This document shows positions 1 to 7,635 of a DNA stretch of 26,287 nucleotides, piece after piece. The stretch is from Deltaproteobacteria bacterium. Lineage in GTDB: Bacteria; Myxococcota; Polyangia; Polyangiales; B10-G4. Positions within the stretch are counted from its first letter, which is position 1; the number at the start of each line of letters is the position of its first letter. A program made the translations under genes and the position numbers. The stretch covers positions 1-26,287 of the forward strand of contig JAFDCW010000003.1 in the NCBI GenBank assembly GCA_019312705.1, read 5' to 3'. The notes beneath the pieces are model-generated. The model had not been told where the DNA came from. It saw nothing but the letters and a program-made list of their open reading frames with translations, and did not search any database.

Positions 1-2
1 TC

Positions 3-737
3 GAAGCCGTCGACAAGCTCGACCCCTTCAAGCGCGCGACCCCGACCAACCGTGAGCTGATGGCTCAGGGCGTAGGCAATATCGCCGCGGGGTTGCTCGG
101 CGGCCTGCCCATCACCGCGGTCATCGTACGCGGCTCGGCCAACGTCCAGGCCGGAGGCCGCACCCGGGGCTCGGCGTTCTTTCACGGCGTATGGCTGCTG
201 GTGGCGGTCGTCGCAGTCCCGTTCGTGATGAACCTGATTCCCCTCGCCGCCCTCGCCGCCGTGTTGCTCTACGTCGGGTACAAGCTCGCTCCCTTTTCGC
301 TCTTCCACGACATGATCCAGAAGCGCCCGATCGAGCTCGCGGCGCCCTTCATCGTCACCATCTTCGGCGTGCTCTTCACCGACCTCCTCAAGGGCGTCGG
401 GGCGGGCATGATCGTCGCGGTCTTCTTCATCCTCCGGACGAACCTCAAGGTCTCGTACTTCATCCATCACCAGGAGTCGCACGAGATCCACAAGAAGAAG
501 TTCATCAGAATCGAACTCAGCGAGAACGTCTCCTTCCTCAACAAGGCCTCGGTGAGCAAGGTTCTCCACGAGCTCCCGGAAGACGCCCTGGTCGAGATCG
601 ACGGCACCAGCGCCCACCACATCCACCCCGACGTGCTCGAGCTGATCTACGACTTCGCCGACACCGCCCATACGCGCGGCATCGAGCCGCTCCTGACAAA
701 CCTCCCCGAAGCGGACCCGTCGGAGCCGATGCACTGA
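3..737 (+). CDS. SulP-family inorganic anion transporter, C-terminal part (5' end outside window)
   Basis: The reading frame is open from the left edge, so the gene is cut by the window; about 244 codons remain. The visible part begins with the conserved SulP stretch around VDKLDPFKR, followed by a Gly-rich segment (GLLGGLPIT, then VIVRGSANVQAGGRT) that is typical of the central anion-binding core of SulP/SLC26 permeases. Several hydrophobic helices follow (around nt 185-290 and 340-450). The last 80 or so residues (from about nt 475) resemble a degenerate cytoplasmic STAS domain. The family moves sulfate, bicarbonate or other anions across the inner membrane; the substrate cannot be read from this fragment. 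It ends 60 bases before the next gene, which has its own promoter-like site, so they are probably not co-transcribed. Family assignment is confident. Confidence 0.85.
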   Translation, partial: EAVDKLDPFKRATPTNRELMAQGVGNIAAGLLGGLPITAVIVRGSANVQAGGRTRGSAFFHGVWLLVAVVAVPFVMNLIPLAALAAVLLYVGYKLAPFSLFHDMIQKRPIELAAPFIVTIFGVLFTDLLKGVGAGMIVAVFFILRTNLKVSYFIHHQESHEIHKKKFIRIELSENVSFLNKASVSKVLHELPEDALVEIDGTSAHHIHPDVLELIYDFADTAHTRGIEPLLTNLPEADPSEPMH

Positions 738-761
738 CGACACGGCCCTCGAGCCACTTCA

Positions 762-791
762 TTGACACGGAGCGCACGCGCGGATTTTACT
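762..791 (+). promoter_or_regulatory. sigma70-like promoter of the 798 lipoprotein gene
   Basis: A perfect -35 box TTGACA lies at 762-767. After an 18-base spacer comes TTTACT at 786-791 (4 of 6 matches to TATAAT). Expected initiation about 7 bases downstream falls on or next to the A of the ATG at 798. No Shine-Dalgarno-like sequence precedes that ATG, so the transcript may be leaderless. This rests on sequence match only. Confidence 0.35.
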
Positions 792-797
792 GCGCCC

Positions 798-1400
798 ATG
801 CCTACCCTCCCTCGACTCTGGTTCATGCCCGCCCTCGCCCTCCTGCTCGCCTGCGGCGACGATGGCGGCTCCACCGACTCCGGGACAACGGATTCTGGGA
901 CGTCGGACACCGGCACGCCGGTGGACTCGAGCACGCCGGTAGACTCCGGCGGCTCCACCGATGCTTCCGATGACTCGAGCACCGGCCCGACGTGCTTCCC
1001 GCTCTCAGTGCCCACAGCCGACCTCCCCGACGCAATCCCGGTGAGCCTCACCGCGACGAGCGAGACCTGGATGCGACCGACCGGCGAGGTGTGCCCCGCC
1101 ACCGGCCTCGGCGCCGAGACCGTCCCGTTCGACACGGTCTGTTACGTCAACGACACCACGGCGGCCATCACCTTCCTCTTCGAGGTCGGGGGCATCTCAG
1201 ACCCCGCCCCCGCCGCCGTCATCTACGACGGCACGGAGGTTCCGACGGACCAAACGCAATGTGCCGCGGTGAGCAGCGACCTCGTGATCGACGTGGCCGA
1301 TGCCTCGTACACGGTCGCCCCAGGCGCGATGGTGACCCTGGTCGGGACCTTCCAGGACCCCGGCACCGGCGACGTGCAGTTTGTCATCACGCCCGAGTAA
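798..1400 (+). CDS. small secreted lipoprotein with Ser/Thr/Asp tether
   Basis: Predicted 200 aa. The chosen ATG at 798 gives a short, well-formed lipoprotein signal: Arg in the n-region, a hydrophobic core, and a lipobox LLAC with the lipidated cysteine at residue 19. An in-frame upstream start at 762 would put a charged stretch ahead of the signal and is less likely. After the cysteine come GDDGG and about 35 residues of TDSG/TPVD-type low complexity, which look like a flexible tether. A compact C-terminal domain of about 135 residues with four Cys and many beta-prone stretches follows. No known domain is recognised. The protein is probably anchored in the outer membrane. It converges with the Omp85-type gene, 17 bases away. 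A short inverted repeat (CGGC-TCA-GCCG, 1402-1412) in the gap is too weak to call a terminator. Confidence 0.75.
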   Translation: MPTLPRLWFMPALALLLACGDDGGSTDSGTTDSGTSDTGTPVDSSTPVDSGGSTDASDDSSTGPTCFPLSVPTADLPDAIPVSLTATSETWMRPTGEVCPATGLGAETVPFDTVCYVNDTTAAITFLFEVGGISDPAPAAVIYDGTEVPTDQTQCAAVSSDLVIDVADASYTVAPGAMVTLVGTFQDPGTGDVQFVITPE

Positions 1401-1417
1401 CGGCTCAGCCGGCCGCC

Positions 1418-2794
1418 CTAGAGGCCGCCCCAGCTCTGGCCGATGGTGATGTGGAAGGTCCAGCTGTCGGGGCCCCGGGCGACATCGACGCCGGCGTGCA
1501 GGCCATAGCCGCGGGCGAGCGGGTAGCGAAGCCCGCCGCCCCCGGCAAGCTTCACACGGGTATCGCCGGTCTCGTCGAGGCTGTTCGAGGCTTGGCCCAT
1601 ACCGAAGAATCCGACGACGCCCACCCGGGGCACGATCTGGAAACGAATCTCGGTCTCGCCCTGAAGCACAACTTCGCCCTGATAGCGCATGAGCGTGATG
1701 CCTCGAAGGTTGATACTGGGCAGCATGTAGAAGGGCGCATCTGAGGTCGAAAAGTCGCCGGCGATCTTGAGGCCGATGATGAGCGGCGTCCACGGCTGGA
1801 CGAACACCTGAATCTCAGCGTTGCCCTGGGTGAACTCGTTCAGGCCGCCAAAATACTCTCCAAACTGTTGCACCGTTCCGTCGACGAAGATGCCGCGGTT
1901 GGGGGTCAACGGGTTGTCTCGGTAGTCGAGGCGCGCGCGGAAGCCGAGCCCGCCCTCCCGGGTCTCGAAGGACATCGGAATTCCGAGTTCGGGCGGGACT
2001 TCCAGACCAAAGCCGGTCTGCATGTAGAGGAAGAGGTACTCGGCGCCGACGAAGAGGGGGATGTCCCAGAAGCGCACGAGCACGTTGTGATCGGTCACGA
2101 CGCCCTGGGAGTTCCACGGAACCCCCTCCCCCCCGAAGTCGTTGCCTGCGCCGTAGTACGTGAGGTTGACGTGAGTGTAGGCGGCGAAGCCGCTGTAACG
2201 GAGGTGATCGTGCAGCCAATTCGACGAGTGCATGGCGCCCGCGAACCACGACTCGTTGCCCGTCGCAGCGCCGAAGACGCCCGTCATCTTGATCGGCTCG
2301 ACGTGGTCCAGAAACCCGCTCGCGTCGCGGCAGAACTGGCGGGGTGGCTCGACCTCGGCGTCAGCGTCCGTCTCGGTCTCCGTCTCGGCCTCGGCCTCGT
2401 CGTCGGTGAGTTCGGCCCGGGGAGTCCCCTCCGGCGCCGGGTCGGACATCGAGTCTCGCGCCGAGTCGGGCGCTGCGTGCGCTTCTGGCGACGCAGGGTT
2501 CGCTGCGTCCGGAGGTGGACTGGACGGGTCTTGGCCGGGATCACAGGGCGGAAGTGGGATGTCCGAGTGCAGGAAGACGAGAGCCGCTCCGCCGCCCCAC
2601 TCGAGGGCGGGCTCCGTGATGAGAATCGGAACCGGGAGGAAGCCCCCTTTGCCAGCGAGCATCTGTGTCGTGTCGAACCATCCGTCGGACGGGTCGATCA
2701 AAGAGAGGCCGCCCTGGGCGAGCGATGGCGACGGGCTTCCGAGCACAAAGAGCACGGAGAGAGCGAGGGATAGCCTTGGGATGATACGTGCCAC
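1418..2794 (-). CDS. Omp85/BamA-type surface antigen (D15 barrel) without visible POTRA domains
   Basis: The C-terminal 250 residues carry Omp85 barrel features: a FRARLDYRDNPLTPNRG segment (the family's D-x-R-D-N-x-x-x-P-x-x-G turn), a later NLRG...MRYQGE strand pair corresponding to the lRGy/ryrG region, and a final strand DSWTFHITIGQSW. I chose the GTG at 2794 because it starts a good signal peptide (RIIPR n-region, hydrophobic core, cleavage near SLAQ), giving 458 aa. The frame stays open further upstream to a TTG at 2980, but that extension has no signal-like character. No clear Shine-Dalgarno precedes the GTG, so the start is uncertain. Between signal peptide and barrel there is about 60 residues of acidic low complexity (Pro/Asp/Ser, then alternating Glu-Thr and Asp-Ala; nt about 2340-2560) instead of POTRA domains. 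It may be a TamA-like or patatin-associated type of barrel, or an uncharacterised surface antigen; substrate transport is not implied by sequence. Confidence 0.75.
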   Translation of the reverse strand: MARIIPRLSLALSVLFVLGSPSPSLAQGGLSLIDPSDGWFDTTQMLAGKGGFLPVPILITEPALEWGGGAALVFLHSDIPLPPCDPGQDPSSPPPDAANPASPEAHAAPDSARDSMSDPAPEGTPRAELTDDEAEAETETETDADAEVEPPRQFCRDASGFLDHVEPIKMTGVFGAATGNESWFAGAMHSSNWLHDHLRYSGFAAYTHVNLTYYGAGNDFGGEGVPWNSQGVVTDHNVLVRFWDIPLFVGAEYLFLYMQTGFGLEVPPELGIPMSFETREGGLGFRARLDYRDNPLTPNRGIFVDGTVQQFGEYFGGLNEFTQGNAEIQVFVQPWTPLIIGLKIAGDFSTSDAPFYMLPSINLRGITLMRYQGEVVLQGETEIRFQIVPRVGVVGFFGMGQASNSLDETGDTRVKLAGGGGLRYPLARGYGLHAGVDVARGPDSWTFHITIGQSWGGL

Positions 2795-3044
2795 TGGAGC
2801 GAGTACCGTACTCCCGGGCGACGGGACCTGCCCGGCCTCGCATAGGACGGTCGCCGGATCTCGCCCCAGGCCCTCCGCGACCTCGGGCTCTCCACCGACG
2901 ACGACGTATTGATCGCCTGGGCGCCCCAGAGCACCCGCCTCGGCGTCGTTCGCTGACGGCGGCGTCGCCGGTTCCGTCAAAGCCCGGGACGGTCGAAGAC
3001 CTGGGGCGCCGATGAGTCCGACGACGGCGCGGGAACGGTCTTCC
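2795..3044. other. 250-base interval upstream of the Omp85-type gene
   Basis: Between the Omp85-type GTG and the stop of the next minus-strand gene I see no convincing gene. The Omp85 frame stays open here, and plus-strand frames give Arg/Pro-rich shadow proteins. It may hold the promoter of the barrel gene, or an N-terminal extension if the TTG at 2980 is used. Confidence 0.4.
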
Positions 3045-3314
3045 CTACTCCCCCGCGACGCCGCAAACCGCGGAGCCCTCCGCTGGGTCTTCGTCGAGAC
3101 CGGTGACGACGAGGGTCAATGGGGTGTCCTTCGCGTGGAAGGCACTGCCCCAAGCGACGTTGGCGACGGTCGCGCGGACCACCCGGTCCCCGGTTGTGAC
3201 GTCCACCTGCTCGCCGGGCACGACATCGCCGCGGTAGCCCAGTTCGAGAATGAGCACCCGCTGGCCGTCGAGGGCATACGCCCTACGAACCGCTGCTTTG
3301 AAGTCGTCAGCCAT
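3045..3314 (-). CDS. small EF-Tu domain-2-like beta-barrel protein
   Basis: 89 aa from the ATG at 3314; a TTG 18 bases further upstream is an alternative start. After an N-terminal FKAAVRRAYALDGQRVLILE segment comes a region that resembles the second domain of translation GTPases: a short basic stretch, LGYRGDVVPGEQVDV, a turn with GDR, RATVANVAWGS, then LTLVVTGLDEDP. No GTPase domain is present. Stand-alone proteins of this kind occur in bacteria and are of unknown function. It is transcribed away from the kinase gene at 3523, sharing a 208-base intergenic region. The family resemblance is by eye only. Confidence 0.6.
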   Translation of the reverse strand: MADDFKAAVRRAYALDGQRVLILELGYRGDVVPGEQVDVTTGDRVVRATVANVAWGSAFHAKDTPLTLVVTGLDEDPAEGSAVCGVAGE

Positions 3315-3522
3315 CGTCGGAGGGTACTGCAATTCGCCGCGGGGTCGAGGGTCGCCGGTTTCTCCGAGAAGCTACGCCCCGGGCGCGGCTGGTACACGGA
3401 GATCCTCGCGCCCTACCTCCGGGGCACCGGCACCCTCGTCGCGGCGATTCCGGGCAGAGACGGGATCCGGATCACGTGCACGGGGCCTTTCTTCTCGCTT
3501 GAAATCGGCGGACAATCGCAAC

Positions 3523-5736
3523 GTGGCCTCCAAGCCCTCGCGCCCGCCGACCGAAGATCTCGAGACTGCCGGCGCCACGGACCCTGCGCCGGCGCCGGTC
3601 GGGCAACCGAAAACGGGCCGCCCCGGTGACGAGGCAAACCTCGGCCTCGCCCTGCCGAAACTCGAGCTCAGCGGCCCCGATGAAGACACCGAGTTTTCCT
3701 CGGCCGCTCCCTGGCTCCTGGACGACCCGGGCGATTCCGGCGACCTAGCCGATACGGACGATACGGACGATACGGTTGGACCACCCGGAGCGTTGGTCGA
3801 AGACCCGACAAAGCCGGTCGTCTCTCCTCATCCCGGCATCATCGACGTGCACCGCGGCTACGGCGACGCGCTCGGTGACGGCCTCGACGAGCCGACGGCC
3901 GTGACGACCGCGCACCAAATCCTCTCCCCCGAAGCACCAGTCGGGCCCAGCGACTTCGAGCGCCGGTACGAGCGCATCGGCCCCCTCGCCGAGGGCGGCA
4001 TGGGCGAGATCATCACGTATCTCGATCGACAGATTGGCCGTGAGGTGGCGATCAAGACCATGCGGTCCGGGACGACCACGTCGGCAATCCTGTCCCGCAG
4101 GTTCGCCGCTGAAGCGCGCGTGCAAGGGCAGCTCGAGCACCCCGCCATCGTGCCCGTCTACGACCTCGGCATCGATGGCCAGGGCCAGCACTACTTCACG
4201 ATGCCGCGCATTCACGGAGAGTCCCTCGAGGACGTGATCCTGCGCCTCGCCGAACGTGACGAGGTCACCCGCGCCCGCTTCCCACGCCGGCGTTTGGTAT
4301 CGGCGCTGGCGACGATTTGCCTCGCCATCGACTTCGCCCACCAGCGCCAAGTGCTGCACCGGGACTTGAAGCCGGCCAACATCATGCTCGGTGAGTTCGG
4401 TGAGGTTCACTTGCTCGACTGGGGCGTCGCCCGAATCAACGACGACGACGTGCTGGCGACCGGCACGCCGTTGGACCTCGCGGCCACCGCGCACGCGAAG
4501 ACCCAGCCCGGCAGCGTCCTCGGGACCCTCGGCTACATGGCGCCGGAGCAGTTGCGCGGCGCGGGCGCCGAGCTCACACCGAGCGCCGACGTCTACGCCC
4601 TAGGCGCGATTCTCTTCGAGATATGCACCCTCGAACCACTGCACTCGGGCGACAATTTTGGTGAACTTGTCACCTCGACGCTCGGTGGGGTCGAGGCTCG
4701 GCCGTCGCTGCGGACCCCCGGAATGAAAGTGCCCGCAGCCCTCGAGCAGATCATCGTCCGGGCCGTCGCCCCGGAGCTCGACCAGCGCTACGGCACGGCG
4801 CGCGCGCTGCACCGCGCCCTCGAAGCGTACCTCGATGATGAGCGGGACGAGGAGCATCGCCTCGACCTGGCCCTAGCCCACGGCCGCGCCGCCAAGCGGG
4901 CTCTGCGCCGGGCCGGCCGTGACATCGAAGAGCGCCGACGCGCCATTCGAGAGGTCGGCCGCGCCTTGGCGCTCGACCCAGATAACGGCTACGCCGCCCA
5001 GAGCATGCGCACGCTGCTCGACTCGCCACCCGATGTCCCGATACCCGCCGTCGACGCCGCTCTCGAGAAGTCGTCCATCGACCGACTGCATTGGTTCAGT
5101 CGCCTCGCCGCCCTCGGCTATCTGTCGTTCCTGCTCTTCTTGCCCCTCGTACTCGTCATGGGGGTGCGCAGCTGGGCATTCATCGCCATCGGCTTCGTCG
5201 GCAGCTTCGCGGCGGCCGCGTCATCCTATGCAGTGGGGAGGGGCAAGTTGGGCCGCCGAGCCGTCGTCGCCGTCGCCGTCATCTCTTCGGTCGCCCTCGG
5301 GTCCACCGCTGCGATGTTTGGCCCACTCGTGCTGACCCCGGCGCTCGTCGGCATGAACATCACCGGGTTCGCCATCACCCTCAGCGGCAGGCAGCGGCGC
5401 CAGGCGGTCGGAGCCGGGATCCTCACGGTCGTCGTCACGATGGCTCTCGGCGTCGCGGGGCTGCTGCCCGGGGGCTACGCCTTCACCGACGGCAACATGG
5501 TGATCCTGCCCGGTAGCCTCGACCTGCCCGCGACCCCCGCGATGCTCTTGTTGGCGCTAGCGTCGCTGGTCACCATGTGCATGCCGGTGCACCTCATCGC
5601 TCGCCTCCGGGATGAGCTGCTCGTAGCGGAGCGGCGTCAGCTCCTGCACAGTTGGCACCTCGGGGAACTGCTGCCGCCGGGGCGCGCGGGCGGAGGCCCT
5701 CGCACCGCAGGATCCCCCGACAGCCCCTCGAAATAG
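3523..5736 (+). CDS. membrane-anchored eukaryotic-like Ser/Thr protein kinase
   Basis: 737 aa from the GTG at 3523, which is preceded by GGCGGA at a 10-base distance; the open frame begins further upstream but overlaps the divergent promoter region and reads as shadow. Residues 1-145 are acidic and Pro-rich. The kinase domain follows: Gly-rich loop IGPLAEGGMGE (about 151), catalytic Lys178 in VAIK, HRDLKPAN at 279-286 with Asp281 as base, DWG at 299-301 in place of DFG, and GTLGYMAPEQL. All core residues are present, so it should be active; DWG is known in bacterial kinases. A helical linker (about 430-520) leads to five or six hydrophobic segments (about 525-705), placing the kinase in the inner membrane facing the cytoplasm, without an obvious extracytoplasmic sensor. 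The gene converges with the desulfurase gene, 28 bases away. Confidence 0.9.
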   Translation: MASKPSRPPTEDLETAGATDPAPAPVGQPKTGRPGDEANLGLALPKLELSGPDEDTEFSSAAPWLLDDPGDSGDLADTDDTDDTVGPPGALVEDPTKPVVSPHPGIIDVHRGYGDALGDGLDEPTAVTTAHQILSPEAPVGPSDFERRYERIGPLAEGGMGEIITYLDRQIGREVAIKTMRSGTTTSAILSRRFAAEARVQGQLEHPAIVPVYDLGIDGQGQHYFTMPRIHGESLEDVILRLAERDEVTRARFPRRRLVSALATICLAIDFAHQRQVLHRDLKPANIMLGEFGEVHLLDWGVARINDDDVLATGTPLDLAATAHAKTQPGSVLGTLGYMAPEQLRGAGAELTPSADVYALGAILFEICTLEPLHSGDNFGELVTSTLGGVEARPSLRTPGMKVPAALEQIIVRAVAPELDQRYGTARALHRALEAYLDDERDEEHRLDLALAHGRAAKRALRRAGRDIEERRRAIREVGRALALDPDNGYAAQSMRTLLDSPPDVPIPAVDAALEKSSIDRLHWFSRLAALGYLSFLLFLPLVLVMGVRSWAFIAIGFVGSFAAAASSYAVGRGKLGRRAVVAVAVISSVALGSTAAMFGPLVLTPALVGMNITGFAITLSGRQRRQAVGAGILTVVVTMALGVAGLLPGGYAFTDGNMVILPGSLDLPATPAMLLLALASLVTMCMPVHLIARLRDELLVAERRQLLHSWHLGELLPPGRAGGGPRTAGSPDSPSK
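3751..3777 (+). repeat. 9-bp tandem repeat (x3) in the kinase N-terminal region
   Basis: Units of GATACGGAC at 3751, 3760 and 3769 (the third ends GTT) encode a repeated Asp-Thr-Asp. It sits in the acidic, probably disordered N-terminal part of the kinase and keeps the frame. Confidence 0.7.
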
Positions 5737-5764
5737 CCCCCAACGCGCAGAGCGAGGGCGGCCT

Positions 5765-6946
5765 CTACACCAGCGAAGACCTGCTTCGGCGCCACGACCG
5801 AACGAGGGCCCGCGCCGCCGTTTTGACGTCCTCTTCGGTGGTCCCGCGACCGAGGGTCAGGCGAACCGACCCCGCGGCGGAGGCAGGCGGCACTCCCATG
5901 GCGAGGATGACGGCGGAGGCGGTCTCTCGGCCGTCGTGGCAGGCCGAACCCGTCGACGCGGCGACCTCCGGTGCGCCGGCGAGCAGCGCCGTGCCCGAGA
6001 CGTCGGGGAAGCGAATGTTGAGGGTATTGGGCAGACGAGCCCCGGCCGCGCCGTTGATGGCGACCCCGGCGACCTCGGCGCGCAGCAGGTCCCACAGTTG
6101 GTCGCGCAAGTGTCGCAGACGCGTCGACGACACCTCGAGGTCGCGCCGGGCGATCTCACAGGCGACGCCGAGGCCAACGATGGAAGCGACGTTCTCCGTG
6201 CCGGGGCGCAGGCCCCCTTCGTGGCCAGCACCGAGGACTAGGGGCGCGAGCTCGGTCCCGGCCTTCACGTAGAGGGCGCCGACGCCCTTCGGGGCGTAGA
6301 GCTTGTGCCCCGCTAGGGAGAGCAGGTCTACGCCGAGGGCGGCGACCTCGATGGGCACTTTGCCGACGGACTGGGCCGCGTCCGTGTGCATCAGCGCACC
6401 GTGCTCGTGGGCGAGGCGGGCCGCTTCTTGGATGGGTTGAAGCACCCCGGTCTCGTTGTTCGAGTGCATCAGAGTCACGAGGGCCGTGCCCCCGGTGACG
6501 ACCCGACCGAGGTCCTCGAGACGGACGCGCCCGCCTTCGTCGACGCCAACGCGAGTGACGACAAAGCCCTGACGTTCGAGCTGCGCGCAGGGCCTCGAGG
6601 TCGCGGGGTGCTCGATGAGCGAGGTCACGACATGGCCCGGCCCGGGCAGGCGGGCCGTGACGCCGCGGATCGCGAGGTTGTTCGCCTCGGTGCCGCCAGA
6701 GGTGAAGACCACCTCCGAAGGCCGAGCGCCGAGAAGGGCAGCCACTCGTTCGCGCGCTTCGTCGACTGCCGCCATCGCCCGGGCGCCATAGACGTGGCCG
6801 CTCGACGGATTGCCGAAGTGCTCACGCAGATAGGGGAGCATCGCGTCGACGACCTCACCGAGCACCGGCGTGGTCGCGTTGTAGTCGAGGTAGACGGGGT
6901 CGTCGGGGTCGTTCATCGCGCGCGTTCTCGTTTTCGTGTCCCCCAT
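5765..6946 (-). CDS. cysteine desulfurase, NifS/IscS family (class V aminotransferase fold)
   Basis: 393 aa, normal length for the family. PLP-binding Lys215 lies in SLAGHK; the cofactor-contacting His113 (IEHPA) and Asp189 (HTDAAQS) are present, as is the catalytic Cys336 in STGSAC. The N-terminus has the standard YLDYNATTP and GNPSS motifs. The enzyme converts cysteine to alanine and passes the sulfur, as a persulfide on Cys336, to Fe-S or thiolation acceptors. The start at 6946 is favoured over the ATG at 6916 because GAGGGG lies a few bases upstream. No iscU, iscR or thiI-like gene is adjacent, so whether it serves Fe-S assembly or tRNA thiolation cannot be told. A selenocysteine-lyase role is less likely. 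Confidence 0.93.
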   Translation of the reverse strand: MGDTKTRTRAMNDPDDPVYLDYNATTPVLGEVVDAMLPYLREHFGNPSSGHVYGARAMAAVDEARERVAALLGARPSEVVFTSGGTEANNLAIRGVTARLPGPGHVVTSLIEHPATSRPCAQLERQGFVVTRVGVDEGGRVRLEDLGRVVTGGTALVTLMHSNNETGVLQPIQEAARLAHEHGALMHTDAAQSVGKVPIEVAALGVDLLSLAGHKLYAPKGVGALYVKAGTELAPLVLGAGHEGGLRPGTENVASIVGLGVACEIARRDLEVSSTRLRHLRDQLWDLLRAEVAGVAINGAAGARLPNTLNIRFPDVSGTALLAGAPEVAASTGSACHDGRETASAVILAMGVPPASAAGSVRLTLGRGTTEEDVKTAARALVRSWRRSRSSLV

Positions 6947-7075
6947 GCGCCCCTCTTCGGGACTCTTAGCACGAGCGCCCCGTCCGTAGGTGCATCGGAG
7001 TCAGGCCCTGAATGCCCGGAGCTCTCGGCGCGCCGAACGTAGACGGCGGCAGAGCCATGCGGCCCGGGCGCAGTC

Positions 7076-7432
7076 TCAGAAGGGCGGCACCGGCAGTGAG
7101 AAGGACGCCGCGGCGCTCCGAGCGACCTGCTCGGCCTTCTTCGACTTCAGCGCCCGGGCGGCATGCAGCCCTCGGTCCCGAAGGGCGCTCAGCGCCGTAT
7201 TGACGGCGTTGCCGTCGTAGACCCGGCGCCCGAATTTTCCGATCACGGACCAGTCGATCTCGGCCCCTAGGCCCGGGCGGTCCGAGAGCCGCAGGCGCCC
7301 CTCACCATCGGGCACGAGTGGATCGACCAGGAAGCGCCCCCAGGCCTCGGGGCGCCAGGGCCCCTCGAGGGGATACTCGAGCAAGCCCCGGTCAGCTTGG
7401 GGGATGAGGCCCACGAGGGACAGTACCGACAG
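7076..7432 (-). pseudogene. C-terminal remnant of an enolase-superfamily (mandelate racemase/muconate-lactonizing type) gene
   Basis: The minus-strand frame contains GLLEYPLEGPWRPEAW, then LVPDGEGRLRLSDRPGLGAEID. This matches the end of the MR/MLE barrel, where LEYP and an L-x-DxPGLG-x-x-hD closing motif are standard. About 110 residues remain; the catalytic Lys and acidic metal ligands would lie upstream and are missing. Homology stops near 7430, where the opposite strand begins to encode the epimerase tail. The frame runs open to a stop at 7571-7573 but has no good start; a GTG at 7414 exists inside the homologous part. The 40 residues after the DRPGLG motif do not look like family sequence and may be drift or a read-through tail. 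Confidence 0.6.
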
Positions 7433-7561
7433 ATGACCGCGCGAGGATGGGTCTGCGACAGCAGCGCGCTCTCGAACGACCTCGGGTGGAGGGCCGCGTA
7501 CGACCTCGAGACGTCGGTGGCGATGGCGGCCGAGGGCTATCGAAAGCTCGGCATGCTCTAG
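7433..7561 (+). pseudogene. C-terminal remnant of an NAD-dependent epimerase/dehydratase
   Basis: A 42-codon frame ends in a TAG at 7559-7561. Its last 33 residues (SSALSNDLGW, then YDLETSVAMAAEGYRKLGML) match the usual end of extended short-chain sugar-nucleotide epimerases, where a DLGW-x-P-x-x-x-L-E...WYR-x-x-G-h-L pattern closes the protein. The Rossmann part and the YxxxK site are absent. It overlaps, on the other strand, the non-homologous start of the racemase remnant, so the two fragments meet near 7430. It is too short to be functional. Confidence 0.5.
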
Positions 7562-7635
7562 CCTGCGACTCTATCTACAGAGCCGCAGAGCCGTAGCCGC
7601 CTGCGTGGTCGACGGTCTAGACCCTCGGAGAGATC

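Noticed and set aside
1402..1412. CGGC-TCA-GCCG hairpin between convergent genes as terminator
   Set aside because: A 4-base stem without a T-tract is expected by chance at this GC content.
2795..2980. N-terminal extension of the Omp85-type protein from the TTG at 2980
   Set aside because: It would bury the signal peptide behind about 62 residues without secretion features. Kept only as an uncertainty.
3012..3629. 205-codon plus-strand frame before the kinase
   Set aside because: It overlaps the small barrel gene on the other strand and the kinase start in another frame, and shows no motif or start signal.
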